DNA of 64,000 bases from Rhodanobacteraceae bacterium. Its GTDB lineage: Bacteria; Pseudomonadota; Gammaproteobacteria; Xanthomonadales; Rhodanobacteraceae. Positions 1 through 12,147 of this stretch are shown piece by piece (the first letter of the stretch is position 1; each line of letters starts with the position of its first letter). A program made the position numbers and the translations under genes. Location: contig JALUXG010000054.1 of the NCBI GenBank assembly GCA_027019085.1, forward strand, positions 56,212 to 120,211, in the 5' to 3' direction. The notes beneath the pieces were generated by a model. That model ran no database searches. It was not told the DNA's origin and saw nothing but the letters and a program-made list of their open reading frames with translations.

Positions 1-993
1 CTGGCCGAGGTGCGTGGCGAAGGCGTGCCGCCGGCACTTGCGCCGCACAAGGTCTTCGAGGGCAACCGCCCTTCCAACCTGCTGGTAGCAGGCCGCCTGA
101 CGCCGGCCACCCTCGGCGCCCTGATCGCACTCTACGAGCACAGCGTGTTCGTGCAGGCCGCGATCTGGGACATCAATCCCTTCGACCAGTGGGGCGTGGA
201 ACTGGGCAAGGTGCTGGCCTTGCGCATCGCCGACGAAATCGAGTCGCCGCGCAAGCGGCTCGGTCACGATGCGTCCACCAACGCAGCCATCCGCTGGTAC
301 CGCAGGATGCGCAAGGGTGAGGCATCGGCGCCCTCCCATGCGCGACGGATCCTGGTGCTCGACATCGGTGGCACGCACGTGAAGATGCGACACACGGACC
401 ACTCGGAACAGCGCCGCTTCAAGTCCGGCCCGACGATGACTCCACAGGACATGATGGAAAGCTTGCTGCCCATGGTCGAGGACTGGCCATTTGATGCCGT
501 GACCGCCGGTGTTCCCGCCCCGGTGGTTCATGGTCGATTGAGCACCGACCCGGTCAATCTCGGTGCCGGCTGGAAGGATTTCGATTTCCAGGCGGCATTC
601 GGTTGTCCCGTGCGGGTGATCAACGATGCCGCCATGCAGGCCCTGGGCAGTTATCGCGGTGGACGCATGCTGTTCCTTGGCCTGGGTACCGGCCTCGGCT
701 CGGCACTGATCATCGACGGTGTCCTGCAGCCCACCGAACTGTCGCACATGCCCTGGCGCAAACACACCTACGAGCACTATGTCAGCGACGCGTTCTGCAA
801 CAAGGATCGCGATGCATGGATACGCAACGTCATGGAGCTGATCCTGGTCATGCGCGACGCCTTCATGCCCGATTACGTCGTCCTTGGCGGTGGCAATGTC
901 AGGCACCTTGACAAGCTTCCCGATGGGGTCTTGCGGGGCGCCAATGACAATGCCTTCGCCGGCGGATTCCGGGCTTGGGACATGCCTGTCTGA
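1..993 (+). CDS. Glucose-6-phosphate isomerase / glucokinase-like fusion (5' end outside window)
   Basis: The reading frame is open from base 1, so this is the C-terminal part of a longer gene. The first about 105 residues are the end of phosphoglucose isomerase (fructose-6-P/glucose-6-P interconversion): [20 protein letters not shown] and [10 protein letters not shown] are signature stretches, and the family's usual C-terminal S-T-N helix follows. After a short linker a second domain runs from about residue 115 to the stop. It has the ROK/polyphosphate-glucokinase fold motifs [11 protein letters not shown] (phosphate binding), [10 protein letters not shown] (catalytic Asp) and [11 protein letters not shown]. 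The ROK zinc motif CxCGxxGC is absent, as in polyphosphate glucokinases. No stop codon or start signal separates the domains, so one polypeptide should catalyse consecutive steps at glucose-6-phosphate. Phosphoryl donor and activity are inferred. Confidence 0.85.
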   Translation: MAEVRGEGVPPALAPHKVFEGNRPSNLLVAGRLTPATLGALIALYEHSVFVQAAIWDINPFDQWGVELGKVLALRIADEIESPRKRLGHDASTNAAIRWYRRMRKGEASAPSHARRILVLDIGGTHVKMRHTDHSEQRRFKSGPTMTPQDMMESLLPMVEDWPFDAVTAGVPAPVVHGRLSTDPVNLGAGWKDFDFQAAFGCPVRVINDAAMQALGSYRGGRMLFLGLGTGLGSALIIDGVLQPTELSHMPWRKHTYEHYVSDAFCNKDRDAWIRNVMELILVMRDAFMPDYVVLGGGNVRHLDKLPDGVLRGANDNAFAGGFRAWDMPV

Positions 994-1211
994 GCCCGGC
1001 CCGACAGATCACGGTACCCGTGCCCTGCAGGTCGTAAACCATGCTTCATGTACGCGTGCCGCGCTGTCTCCGATACGGCTTGCGGGGGTCGACGCGAAGT
1101 GCACAGACACGCACACATTCGCGCCGTGCATCGGTTTTGCGCGATAATGGGCGGCCCACCGGGGACGTTGTCATCGTCCACACGCCCGCCGACCCCTTGC
1201 AGGAGCAGTCC

Positions 1212-3962
<2,751 letters not shown>

Positions 3963-3990
3963 ACATTTCGAGCCTGCCGGCTTGCCAACC

Positions 3991-4020
3991 ACCGCCGGTC
4001 GTCAGACCGGCGGTTTTTTT
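3991..4020 (+). terminator. Intrinsic terminator of acnA
   Basis: Perfect 9-bp stem (ACCGCCGGT at 3991-3999 with ACCGGCGGT at 4006-4014), 6-base loop and a run of seven T ending at 4020. It sits 29 bases past the acnA stop and faces the convergent lipoprotein gene. Confidence 0.9.
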
Positions 4021-4162
4021 GGTGGCTTGTTCGCAACATAAGCAACCCCGCCCGTACGGACGCACCCCGCATGTTGGCATGCACAGGGACAAGGACATGG
4101 CGCCCCCTTCGCCCCCTGTTGGCTGCACTGATCTTGCTGCATCCGGGAGACGCCCATCAAGG

Positions 4163-4672
4163 TTACAGCGCCTTTTGCCATCGCGCGTTGTAGCAGCGCC
4201 AGGCGCCGTCTTCCTCACGCCATCCGCTTTCGACGCGATATACCCCGAGGTGTCGCGGTATCAAACCGCCGCCACCTCCCAGGGTCAGGGTGAACCGCGC
4301 CAGCATCCGTTTGCCGCGATGTTCGATATCGACCGGGCCGACCAGCACCTTGACCGATTCGCCGCGAAGACGCGCCAGTCGCAACAACCCGAGCAATCGC
4401 GCCCGATCAAGTTGCTGGCCCGGGTTCACGAAATCCGCACTGAGGACGCGACCCAGCGCACTGGCATCACGTTCGCGGGCCGCATCGGCAGCCTGGACGA
4501 TAGCGGACCGAACCTGTTGTTCGGCATTTTCATGCTGGCAGGCGGCCACTGCCAGAGCCATCACGGCTGCCATCAGCCCCATGGCCAGCCATTCCCAAAA
4601 TGGCCTGCACCTGCACTGTGCCCCGTATCCGGGACGCCTGCGTTCGAAATAACGCTTCGTCACGACTTGCAT
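4163..4672 (-). CDS. Putative lipoprotein with an NTF2-like domain
   Basis: About 169 residues. A basic N-terminus is followed by a hydrophobic stretch and a lipobox-like LAVAAC (Cys45), pointing to an exported, possibly lipidated protein. The rest (VRSAIVQAADAARERDASAL, then a beta-rich C-terminus with ADFVNPGQQLDR and RFTLTLGGGGG) looks like a small SnoaL/NTF2-type domain; this is shape recognition only. The start at 4672 is preferred because GGAGG lies 9 bases upstream; an inner ATG at 4582 would give a more normal signal-peptide length. It is divergent from fadD and shares its 160-bp upstream region. Function unknown. Confidence 0.6.
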   Translation of the reverse strand: MQVVTKRYFERRRPGYGAQCRCRPFWEWLAMGLMAAVMALAVAACQHENAEQQVRSAIVQAADAARERDASALGRVLSADFVNPGQQLDRARLLGLLRLARLRGESVKVLVGPVDIEHRGKRMLARFTLTLGGGGGLIPRHLGVYRVESGWREEDGAWRCYNARWQKAL

Positions 4673-4767
4673 CCGACACAGCCTCCGTCTCGTTTCGTCA
4701 TCCTGGCGCCAATTGCAGACTACCCCACCAAAGTCGGGTTGCCGCTCATGCGGGCCTGTGCTCCAAT

Positions 4768-4781
4768 GAAACGATCGTTTG
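4768..4781. promoter_or_regulatory. PsrA-type operator upstream of fadD
   Basis: GAAAC-GATC-GTTTG, containing a 12-bp perfect palindrome (AAACGATCGTTT, 4769-4780). It fits the pseudomonad PsrA site, G/C-AAAC N2-4 GTTT-G/C. PsrA is a TetR-family sensor of long-chain acyl-CoA that controls beta-oxidation genes, which suits a position 55 bases before the fadD start. The regulator is not in this window. Confidence 0.55.
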
Positions 4782-4835
4782 CATCGGCGCATTTGCGCCA
4801 TGGGCAATTTCTAGACCGAGGGGTCCTATCACGTG

Positions 4836-6518
4836 ATGAATGAACAACGTCCCTGGCTGGCCCATTACCCGGAAGGCGTGCCCGAAACCATCGATCCGGG
4901 CACCTACACGTCGGTCGTTGCGGTCATCGAGGAGGCATTCGACCGATTCCGCCACCGGCCGGCGTTCCACAATCTCGGTCGCACCCTCAGCTATGCCGAC
5001 ATCGAACGCGAAAGCGCCCGCTTTGCCGGTTACCTGCAACATGAACTCGGCCTGGGCAAGGGTGACCGCATTGCCATCATGCTGCCCAATGTCCTGCAGT
5101 ACCCGATTGTCCTGTTCGGCGCCTTGCGCGCAGGCCTGACGGTGGTCAACACCAACCCGATGTATACCGCGCGCGAATTGCGCCACCAACTCGAGGATTC
5201 AGAAGCGACGGCCATCGTGGTGCTCGACAATTTCGCCGCCACCCTGCAGAAGGTGGTGGCCGAAACCGGAGTTCGCCATGTCATCACCACCGGGCTCGGA
5301 GACCTGCTCGGATTTCCCAAGGGAGCCCTGGTCAATTTCGTGCTCAAGCACGTCAAGAAAATGGTGCCTGCGTATCGCATCGAAGGCGCCGTTCGCCTCA
5401 AAGACGCCCTTTCGAAGGGCGAGAGCAAGACATTCGACCGGGTGGAACTGGGGCACGAGGACCTCGCCTTCCTGCAGTACACGGGAGGCACCACCGGCGT
5501 GGCCAAGGGCGCCATGCTCAGCCACGGCAACATGGTCGCCAACATGCTGCAGGCCGGCGCATGGATCGGCAATCGCGCCAGGGAGGGCGAGGAAATCATC
5601 ATCACCGCCCTGCCGCTTTATCACATCTTCTCGCTGACGGCGAACAGCCTGGTGTTCATGCGCCTGGGCGGCCTGAACTGGCTGGTCACCAATCCGCGCG
5701 ACATGCCCGGCTTCGTCAAGGAACTGGGCAAGGTGCGGTTTACGGCGATTACCGGCGTCAACACCCTGTTCAACGGCCTGCTCAACACGCCGGGCTTCAA
5801 GGACCTGGATTTTTCCGCACTGCACCTCACCCTCGGTGGCGGCATGGCCGTACAGCGCGTGGTAGCCGAACGCTGGAAGAAGATCACCGGCTGCACCCTC
5901 GCCGAAGCCTACGGCTTGACCGAAACCTCACCCGCCGCCTGCATCAACCCGTTGGATATTGCCGACTACAATGGCTCGATCGGCCTGCCGATCCCGTCCA
6001 CTGACGTGCAGATCTGGTCCGAGGACAACCAGCCCCTACCCTACGGAGAAGTGGGCGAACTGATGGTCAGGGGCCCGCAGGTGATGAAAGGGTACTGGAA
6101 GCGTCCGGAAGAGACGGCCAAGGTGCTCGAGGACAGCGGCTGGCTGCATACCGGCGATGTGGCGAAGATGGACGAAAACGGCTTTGTTTATATCGTGGAC
6201 CGCAAGAAGGACATGATCCTGGTCTCCGGATTCAACGTCTATCCAAACGAGATCGAGGACGTGGTCATGGACCATCCCGGCGTGGCCGAAGTAGCAGCCG
6301 TCGGGGTACCCGATGAACATTCCGGCGAGGTGGTCAAGCTGTTCGTGGTGAAAAAGGACCCATCGCTGACCGAAGAAGCCCTGAAACAGTACTGCCACGA
6401 CGAACTGACCGGTTACAAACGACCCAAATTCATCGAGTTCCGCGACGAATTGCCGAAAAGCAATGTGGGCAAGATCCTGCGCCGGGAGTTGCGGGACAGC
6501 AAGCATAGCCCGGATTGA
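4836..6518 (+). CDS. fadD: Long-chain-fatty-acid--CoA ligase
   Basis: Activates long-chain fatty acids to acyl-CoA (ATP to AMP + PPi), the entry step of beta-oxidation, at the inner membrane. About 560 residues, colinear with E. coli FadD throughout. AMP-binding signature [13 protein letters not shown] at about residues 214-226, the acyl-adenylate motif [11 protein letters not shown], the hinge aspartate region [12 protein letters not shown], the fatty-acyl signature ending in [19 protein letters not shown], and the C-terminal catalytic Lys stretch [13 protein letters not shown]. The ATG at 4836 directly follows an in-frame GTG at 4833; GAGGGG lies upstream. Monocistronic and convergent with the PilZ gene. 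Confidence 0.96.
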   Translation: MNEQRPWLAHYPEGVPETIDPGTYTSVVAVIEEAFDRFRHRPAFHNLGRTLSYADIERESARFAGYLQHELGLGKGDRIAIMLPNVLQYPIVLFGALRAGLTVVNTNPMYTARELRHQLEDSEATAIVVLDNFAATLQKVVAETGVRHVITTGLGDLLGFPKGALVNFVLKHVKKMVPAYRIEGAVRLKDALSKGESKTFDRVELGHEDLAFLQYTGGTTGVAKGAMLSHGNMVANMLQAGAWIGNRAREGEEIIITALPLYHIFSLTANSLVFMRLGGLNWLVTNPRDMPGFVKELGKVRFTAITGVNTLFNGLLNTPGFKDLDFSALHLTLGGGMAVQRVVAERWKKITGCTLAEAYGLTETSPAACINPLDIADYNGSIGLPIPSTDVQIWSEDNQPLPYGEVGELMVRGPQVMKGYWKRPEETAKVLEDSGWLHTGDVAKMDENGFVYIVDRKKDMILVSGFNVYPNEIEDVVMDHPGVAEVAAVGVPDEHSGEVVKLFVVKKDPSLTEEALKQYCHDELTGYKRPKFIEFRDELPKSNVGKILRRELRDSKHSPD

Positions 6519-6572
6519 TTGCGCACAACCGGGACGCTTCGGACAGCCACTCGTCCGGCGCGCGGGATGCAT

Positions 6573-6950
6573 TCAGGCGTCGCGATCCTCCCAGGGTTCG
6601 AGCTTGTCGGCATACCCGCCAAGCAAACTCCACAGCGTTTCCTGCTTGTCGTCCGGAATGCGCGCAAATTCGAGTCCGATCCACTCGTTGCCGGCCCGGA
6701 TCACCCTCGCTTCGACGTGGATATGCAGATCGTTGCCGAAAATCATGTCGACCACCCAGATCTGCCCCATCTCGCCATTCCAGTGTGCCGGGCGCCGTAC
6801 CCGCACTCCGGTCGCGGAAATGTCCCCCAGCTCGCTGGGGTACGAATCACCGGCACGATTGAGGAGTGCCGCCGAAGCGATGCGCATGCGGGCATGGCGC
6901 AATCGCCGCTTGTGCATGCCGGTTTCGTGGTAGGCAGGTTCGATCATCAT
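6573..6950 (-). CDS. PilZ domain protein
   Basis: About 125 residues made almost wholly of a PilZ domain, the common cyclic-di-GMP receptor. Both ligand motifs are present: an RxxxR-type arginine cluster (KRRLRHARMRI, about residues 13-23) and the D/NxSxxG turn (GDISATGVRV, about 41-50). A beta barrel (VVDMIFGNDLHIHVEARV) follows, with the frequent closing motif EWIGLEFARI. The two ATGs at 6950 and 6947 are both possible; the longer upstream extension of the frame has no homologous look. Single-domain PilZ proteins usually act through protein partners; no target is evident nearby. Confidence 0.85.
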   Translation of the reverse strand: MMIEPAYHETGMHKRRLRHARMRIASAALLNRAGDSYPSELGDISATGVRVRRPAHWNGEMGQIWVVDMIFGNDLHIHVEARVIRAGNEWIGLEFARIPDDKQETLWSLLGGYADKLEPWEDRDA

Positions 6951-7519
6951 GGAGGCGCGCCCTGTACGTCGATGGAGACCTTGGCCACCCGGGTGGCCAC
7001 CCATGCCGGTATCTAGCAAAAAGTGCGCCACAGTCGATTTCACAGGCCCGATCGCCCGTGGCGAGGCGCCATGCGCCGGCAAGGGCTGCCACACATGAAT
7101 CCTGTCTTCCAGCGGTACGCCGTTCAGGGGCACACCCTGTCACTCAGCGTCCATTTGCGCGCAATGCAAGCTACTGGACTTGCACGCCGGCTGGCTATAC
7201 CCTATTCGGAAGGGTGGAATGACGGATCACGGCATACCGGATCCTCGCGCGCTCAAATGTTCTGGTACTGACCCGCCTCCCGGAAACTGCCGATGCGCAG
7301 CTTCCCGATGTTGTTCGGTGGGCCACCGCCTGTTCCGCGCCATGCCCCCACGAAACGGATGCGATCCACATCGCGACGTGCACAACCACCGTCGCCCGCC
7401 ACGGCGCATGCGTGGGTGCTGCGCGATATCTACCATGCTCATGCAATGATTCCTGTCCCTCCAGACAGGCCATCACATCCAGCCGGCTCGACCGGCTTGC
7501 CAAGGGTCCCTACGCCCGG
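6951..7519. other. 569-bp intergenic region without a supported gene
   Basis: Lies between the PilZ gene (leftward) and scpA (rightward). Open frames here are short, lack ribosome sites and show no family resemblance. The region must contain both upstream control regions; no operator or riboswitch was recognised. Confidence 0.5.
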
Positions 7520-8392
7520 ATGACCAGTCAGACAGCACAACCCGAGCCGGCCGAGGCCTGCGCTTCGCCGTTTCAGCCCTTGCCGCAGCAGCAGGAAATG
7601 CCGCTCGCCGTGGTTCACGGCCAGCCCTACCTGCAAATGCCGCAGGACCTGTACATTCCGCCCGATGCGCTGGAAGTGATCCTGGAGGCCTTCGAAGGCC
7701 CCCTTGATCTGCTCCTGTACCTGATCCGGCGCCAGAACATCGATATCCTCGACATTCCGATTGCCGAAATCACGCGCCAGTACATGCAGTACATCGACAT
7801 GATGCGCGATGTGATGCGACTGGAACTGGCGGCCGAGTACCTTCTGATGGCCGCCATCCTTGCCGAGATCAAGTCGCGACTGCTGCTGCCGCGTCCGCCG
7901 ACCGAAGAAGGCGAGGAGGCGGATCCTCGCGCAGACCTGGTCCGCCGGTTGCAGGAATACGAGCAGTTCAAGCAGGCCGCTGAAGACATCGACGCCATGC
8001 CTCGACTGGAGCGCGATTTCAGCCTTGCCCATGCCCAGGTCACCGAGCACAACGTGATCCGCATGCCGCCTCCGGTCGACATGCGTGAATTGCTCCTTGC
8101 GCTTCGGGATGTGATGCACCGGGCGGAACTGTTCGGCCACCATGCCATTGAACGCGAACCGCTCAGCGTACGGCAACGCATGGGGGACCTGCTTGCCCAG
8201 CTCGAGGATGGTTCCTTCCACCGCTTCGAGAGCCTGTTCGATGCCGAAGAGGGACGACTCGGTGTGGTGGTGAGTTTCCTGGCCATCCTGGAACTGGCCA
8301 AGGAACACCTGATCCAGATCATGCAGGATGCCCCCCTGGCCCCCATCTACATCATGGCCGGCGATGCACCCACAACGGAACCGGGCGAATAA
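7520..8392 (+). CDS. scpA: Segregation and condensation protein A
   Basis: Kleisin subunit of the SMC-ScpAB condensin, bridging SMC heads and binding ScpB. 290 residues. Kleisin N-terminal signature FEGPLDLLLYLIRRQNIDI (about residues 57-75), the stretch LAAEYLLMAAILAEIKSRLL, and a C-terminal winged-helix ending in VSFLAILELAKEHLI. The start ATGACC at 7520 gives a roughly 45-residue leader rich in Pro and Gln before the conserved region; a later start is conceivable. scpB begins 4 bases after the stop, so the two are probably translated together. Confidence 0.93.
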   Translation: MTSQTAQPEPAEACASPFQPLPQQQEMPLAVVHGQPYLQMPQDLYIPPDALEVILEAFEGPLDLLLYLIRRQNIDILDIPIAEITRQYMQYIDMMRDVMRLELAAEYLLMAAILAEIKSRLLLPRPPTEEGEEADPRADLVRRLQEYEQFKQAAEDIDAMPRLERDFSLAHAQVTEHNVIRMPPPVDMRELLLALRDVMHRAELFGHHAIEREPLSVRQRMGDLLAQLEDGSFHRFESLFDAEEGRLGVVVSFLAILELAKEHLIQIMQDAPLAPIYIMAGDAPTTEPGE

Positions 8393-8396
8393 GTCC

Positions 8397-9152
8397 ATGG
8401 AATTCAACAAGCTGAAAAACATTCTTGAAGCAAGTTTGCTGGCTGCGAATACGCCAATGTCGGTGCAACGGCTAAGCGCCATCTTCGACGAAGGCGAGGA
8501 AGTGAGTCGCAACGACATTGCCCGTGCGCTCGAATCGCTTGCCGAGGATTGCACCGGACGCGGCATCGAACTGGTCGAAGTCGCCTCCGGTTTCCGATAC
8601 CAGGTCCGCCGGGAAGTCCATGCCTGGGTGGCGAAAATGTGGACCGAGCGCCCCAGCCGATATTCGCGCGCCCTGCTTGAAACGCTGGCATTGATTGCCT
8701 ACAGGCAACCTCTCACGCGTGGCGAGATCGAAGCCGTGCGTGGGGTATCGGTTTCCTCGAACATCATCAAGACCCTCGAGGAACGCGAATGGATCCGTGT
8801 GGTAGGCCACCGCGACGTGCCCGGCCGTCCCGCCCTGTTCGGCACCACCCGTGAATTTCTCGACTACTTCAATCTGAAGTCGCTCGATGAACTGCCGACA
8901 CTGTCCGAGATCCGCGACATGGAAGTCTTCGATCCCGAACTGAACCTCGACGGCGACCCTGCAAGGGCCAGCGTCGACATGGAGCCGGCCCCCGACGCGG
9001 ACGAAGAAGTGGTTGCGCCAGGGGACCATGCCCCCACCGCACATACAGATGACGATGAACACCCGGATGCCGCCCATGGCATGCCGGACGATGTCCCCAC
9101 AGACAATGACACGCATGCTGTCGAGCACGAAAACGAGGAGAAACGCGCATGA
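8397..9152 (+). CDS. scpB: Segregation and condensation protein B
   Basis: Winged-helix partner of ScpA in the SMC condensin. 251 residues: the family core (residues 1 to about 175) shows LLAANTPMSVQRLSAIFDE, RYSRALLETLALIAYRQPLT and VPGRPALFGTTREFLDYF. The last about 70 residues form a highly acidic, His/Asp-rich tail, longer than in typical ScpB. Its stop overlaps the rluB start (ATGA), so scpA-scpB-rluB reads as one operon. Confidence 0.93.
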   Translation: MEFNKLKNILEASLLAANTPMSVQRLSAIFDEGEEVSRNDIARALESLAEDCTGRGIELVEVASGFRYQVRREVHAWVAKMWTERPSRYSRALLETLALIAYRQPLTRGEIEAVRGVSVSSNIIKTLEEREWIRVVGHRDVPGRPALFGTTREFLDYFNLKSLDELPTLSEIRDMEVFDPELNLDGDPARASVDMEPAPDADEEVVAPGDHAPTAHTDDDEHPDAAHGMPDDVPTDNDTHAVEHENEEKRA

Positions 9153-10411
9153 GCGCGAGCCGTACCCTGCTGACCCTGAAACGCGACTCGGGCGGTGCCG
9201 CTGAACCCACATTGCGCGAACGCCTGCACAAGGTCCTGGCCCACGCCGGGCTGGGCTCGCGACGGATGCTCGAACAGCGCATCCAGGACGGTGAGGTCCA
9301 GCTCAACGGAGAAGCCGCCACGCTTGGTGCCCACGTGTCCTCGGGTGATCGTGTGGTGCTCGACGGCAAGCAGTATGTGGTGGCCACCGACACCCGTAAC
9401 GATGCGGAAGTGCTGATCTACAACAAGCCCGAAGGCGTGCTGACCACCCGCGAGGATCCGGAAGGCCGGCCCACCGTGTTCGAACAACTGCCTCGGCTCA
9501 AGGGCGCCCGATGGGTTGCCGTCGGACGCCTGGATGTCAATACCACCGGCTTGCTGCTGCTGACCACCGACGGCGAACTGGCCAATGCACTGATGCATCC
9601 CAGTCACGGCATCGAACGCGAATACCTGTGCCGTGTACATGGGGAAGTACCGGACGAAATCCTGGAAAAGCTCAAGGCAGGCGTTGAACTCGAGGACGGA
9701 CCTGCACGTTTCGATGCCATCACGGTCATCAGCCGTGGCGGAAGCCATTCCTGGTTTCGCGTGATCATCCGCGAGGGCCGCAACCGCGAGGTACGGCGAT
9801 TGTGGGATTCGCAGGGTTTTCTGGTAAGCCGCCTGAAGCGCATCCGCTACGGTTCGGTAAGCCTGCCACGTGGCCTGCGTCGCGGCGATTGCGATACGCT
9901 TGACGAGACGACGGTTACCGAACTGCGGCAACTTGCCGGTCTCGGCAAGCCCAGCCCGACCCTGACCCTGAGTCCGGTCCTGCACCAACGCCGCGTCAGT
10001 CGGCATTTGAAGGAATACCACCCACCGGGCAAGGCCGAACCGCGTGCCTGGACGGGTGCCTACCACGGCGAAGCTCGCGAACTGACGGCCTATGACCGTA
10101 TCCGTGACGACACCCCTGCCCGCGGGCGTCGCCATGCAAAGAAAGGCGCGAACAGACAGGACGTCAACGGAAATGTGGCGCGCCCGGAAAAGAGTGCACC
10201 GCGCAAGCGCAAGAACAGACGCGGCGTGGCACCCGGACAGGAACTGCCGTCCGTGCGCACCTGGTTTGCCGGCGACAGCCGAAACGGCGCTGGCGCATCC
10301 GAGCGTGGCAAGGCGAACAGGCAGGGGAAGGCACCTGCACGCAAACGCCAGGGAAAACCCGGCAGCGGTCGCAACGGCAATGGCAACGGCAACAGCAACA
10401 GCAAACGCTGA
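9149..10411 (+). CDS. rluB: 23S rRNA pseudouridine synthase B
   Basis: Makes pseudouridine 2605 in 23S rRNA (E. coli numbering). 420 residues. An S4 RNA-binding domain comes first (ERLHKVLAHAGLGSRRMLEQ), then the RsuA/RluB catalytic domain with the active-site Asp motif GRLDVNTTGLLLLTTDGEL and REGRNREVRRLW. From about residue 275 a basic, low-complexity extension follows, ending in an alternating Asn/Gly tract and SNSKR, likely a flexible rRNA-binding tail. Start overlaps scpB by 4 bases. This position beside scpAB is usual in gammaproteobacteria. Confidence 0.93.
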   Translation: MSASRTLLTLKRDSGGAAEPTLRERLHKVLAHAGLGSRRMLEQRIQDGEVQLNGEAATLGAHVSSGDRVVLDGKQYVVATDTRNDAEVLIYNKPEGVLTTREDPEGRPTVFEQLPRLKGARWVAVGRLDVNTTGLLLLTTDGELANALMHPSHGIEREYLCRVHGEVPDEILEKLKAGVELEDGPARFDAITVISRGGSHSWFRVIIREGRNREVRRLWDSQGFLVSRLKRIRYGSVSLPRGLRRGDCDTLDETTVTELRQLAGLGKPSPTLTLSPVLHQRRVSRHLKEYHPPGKAEPRAWTGAYHGEARELTAYDRIRDDTPARGRRHAKKGANRQDVNGNVARPEKSAPRKRKNRRGVAPGQELPSVRTWFAGDSRNGAGASERGKANRQGKAPARKRQGKPGSGRNGNGNGNSNSKR

Positions 10412-10422
10412 ATCACGTACGC

Positions 10423-10782
10423 ATGACCACACGCATCCTGCACAATCCGCGCTGTTCCAAGTCCCGTGCAACCCTTGCACTGCTGCGCGAACACGGCATC
10501 GAGCCGCAGATCATTCCCTACCTCGACACCCCGCCTGATGCTGCGGAACTGTCGTGCATACTCGATGCCCTGGGCCTTGAGCCGCGGGAATTGATGCGCA
10601 CGGGTGATACCGTCTATGCGGAACTCGGCCTGGACGACCCGTCGCTGACGCGTGATCAACTGATCGCAGCGATGCATGCACATCCGATCCTGATCCAGCG
10701 CCCGATCGTGCTGCAGGGCAAGCGCGCCGCCATCGGCCGCCCGCCCGAGGCCGTACTGACGATCCTGCAAACCCGCGCATAG
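10423..10782 (+). CDS. arsC: ArsC-family reductase (arsenate reductase, glutaredoxin type)
   Basis: 119 residues, normal for the thioredoxin-fold ArsC family. The catalytic motif HNPRCSKSRATLALL is at residues 7-21 with the redox Cys at 11, and the C-terminal IQRPIVLQGKRAAIGRPPE matches the arginine-rich oxyanion-binding end of ArsC. In E. coli ArsC this enzyme uses glutathione/glutaredoxin to reduce arsenate to arsenite. It stands 11 bases after rluB, away from other arsenic genes in the window, so it may be the housekeeping YfgD-type paralogue. Exact substrate is inferred. Confidence 0.85.
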   Translation: MTTRILHNPRCSKSRATLALLREHGIEPQIIPYLDTPPDAAELSCILDALGLEPRELMRTGDTVYAELGLDDPSLTRDQLIAAMHAHPILIQRPIVLQGKRAAIGRPPEAVLTILQTRA

Positions 10783-10857
10783 CCCCGGATGAACATCCGC
10801 AGTCCGATGGCGTGTCTGCAAAAGCGCCACCGAAATCCGTTTCTTCGCCTGCCCTCA

Positions 10858-11296
10858 CATCAGTCCTGAAGCCCTCGCAATCCCGTGTAGGAAGGCCGGA
10901 AGGCCTGACCACACAGTCGAAGGCTTGCCATGAACCCTGGGCACCTGCTGCTTCACCGGTCGTGGCTGCCGCCACTCCCACATCAGTCCGGAATTCCTCG
11001 CAATCCCGTGTAGGAAGGCCGGAAGGCCTGACCGCGCAGTCGAAGGCTTGCCATGAACCCTGGGCACCTGCTGCTTCACCGGTCGTGGCTGCCGCCACTC
11101 CCACATCAGTCCGGAATTCCTCGCAATCCCGTGTAGGAAGGCCGGAAGGCCTGACCACACAGTCGAAGGCTTGCCATGAACCCTGGGTGCCTGCCGCTTC
11201 ACCGGTCGTGGCTGCCGCCACTCCCACATCAGTCCGGAATTCCTCGCAATCCCGTGTAGGAAGGCCGGAAGGCCTGACCGCACAGTCGGGAGCTTG
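10858..11296. repeat. Tandem repeat, 123-bp period, about 3.6 copies
   Basis: Copies begin with CATCAG at 10858, 10981, 11104 and 11227, exactly 123 bases apart, and are nearly identical; the last breaks off at about 11296. Each unit carries GTAGGAAGGCCGGAAGGCC, a GTAG tetranucleotide followed by an imperfect palindrome, the layout of GTAG-type REP elements in Xanthomonadales. Because 123 is a multiple of three, long open frames run through the array in several frames on both strands; none has a ribosome site or family resemblance, so they are not called as genes. Confidence 0.9.
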
Positions 11297-11338
11297 CCAC
11301 GGGCCTGATGCTTGCCGCCATACCGGCCCTGGTATTCG

Positions 11339-12145
11339 CTACAACTGGCGAATGCGGAAATCGTCGGCGTCCATCCATGCCGGGAAACGCTCGCGATGTG
11401 TCTGCAGCGGGGCCGGATCCAGCTTCACCGTGACCACCTGCTCCTGAGCACCGAGGTCGACCAGCGTCTCGCCCAGAGCATCGATCACGGCACTGTCGCC
11501 GGCATAGGACACGTCATTGCCATCCTCGCCAACGCGATTGAGACCCGCGCAGCAGGCCAGGTTTTCGATGGCGCGGGCGCGCAGCAGGGTGCGCCAGGCC
11601 AGGCGACGCGGGGCCGGCCAGTTGGCCACCACCAGCAGCAGATCGTAGTCCATGCCGCCCGGTGCGCTTTCAACACGCTGGTTGCGCGACCACACCGGGA
11701 ATCTCAGGTCATAGCAGACCAGCGGACGGATGCGCCATCCACGCAATTCCACGCACAATGGCATGGCGCCCGCGGCATAGTGATGATGTTCGCCGGCCAT
11801 GCGGAACAGATGTCGTTTGTCGTAAATTTCCAGACTGCCGTCCGGTCGCACCCATAAAAGGCGGTTGACGCACCGACCATCATCACGACGAATGACCAGC
11901 GAACCGGTGACCACGGCATCGAGTTCGGCCGCACGCTCCTGCATCCAGGCTACACCCGGGCCATCCATGGTATCGGCCTGGGTCCGGGTCGCATTGGTGA
12001 AGCCGGTGAGGAACATCTCGGGCAACACCACCAGATCCCCGATGTCGGCGTGATCGAGCAGCAGGGCGCGGTAGTAGTCGCGATTGGCTGCCGCGTCATG
12101 CCAGCGGGTGGCGCCCTGCACGAGTGTCAGTCGCAATGCTTCCAT
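11339..12145 (-). CDS. Omega-amidase-like carbon-nitrogen hydrolase (YafV/Nit2 type)
   Basis: 268 residues, nitrilase superfamily. The catalytic triad is visible: Glu43 (LPEMF), Lys110 (YDKRHLF), Cys144 (PLVCYDLRFPVWSR). In the YafV/Nit2 branch the enzyme hydrolyses alpha-ketoglutaramate and alpha-ketosuccinamate, by-products of glutamine- or asparagine-dependent transamination. It starts 2 bases after the stop of a methionine aminotransferase-like gene on the same strand, exactly the partner expected. The ATG at 12145 gives the family N-terminus MEALRLTLVQGAT; longer frames upstream overlap the aminotransferase. Confidence 0.9.
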   Translation of the reverse strand: MEALRLTLVQGATRWHDAAANRDYYRALLLDHADIGDLVVLPEMFLTGFTNATRTQADTMDGPGVAWMQERAAELDAVVTGSLVIRRDDGRCVNRLLWVRPDGSLEIYDKRHLFRMAGEHHHYAAGAMPLCVELRGWRIRPLVCYDLRFPVWSRNQRVESAPGGMDYDLLLVVANWPAPRRLAWRTLLRARAIENLACCAGLNRVGEDGNDVSYAGDSAVIDALGETLVDLGAQEQVVTVKLDPAPLQTHRERFPAWMDADDFRIRQL

Positions 12146-12147
12146 GT

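Noticed and set aside
4019..4843. A 274-codon plus-strand frame opposite the lipoprotein gene
   Set aside because: It starts inside the acnA terminator region and shows no family pattern; the minus-strand frame has a lipobox and ribosome site.
10511..11447. Overlapping frames of 140-240 codons through the 123-bp repeats
   Set aside because: They stay open only because the period is a multiple of three; no start signal or protein family.
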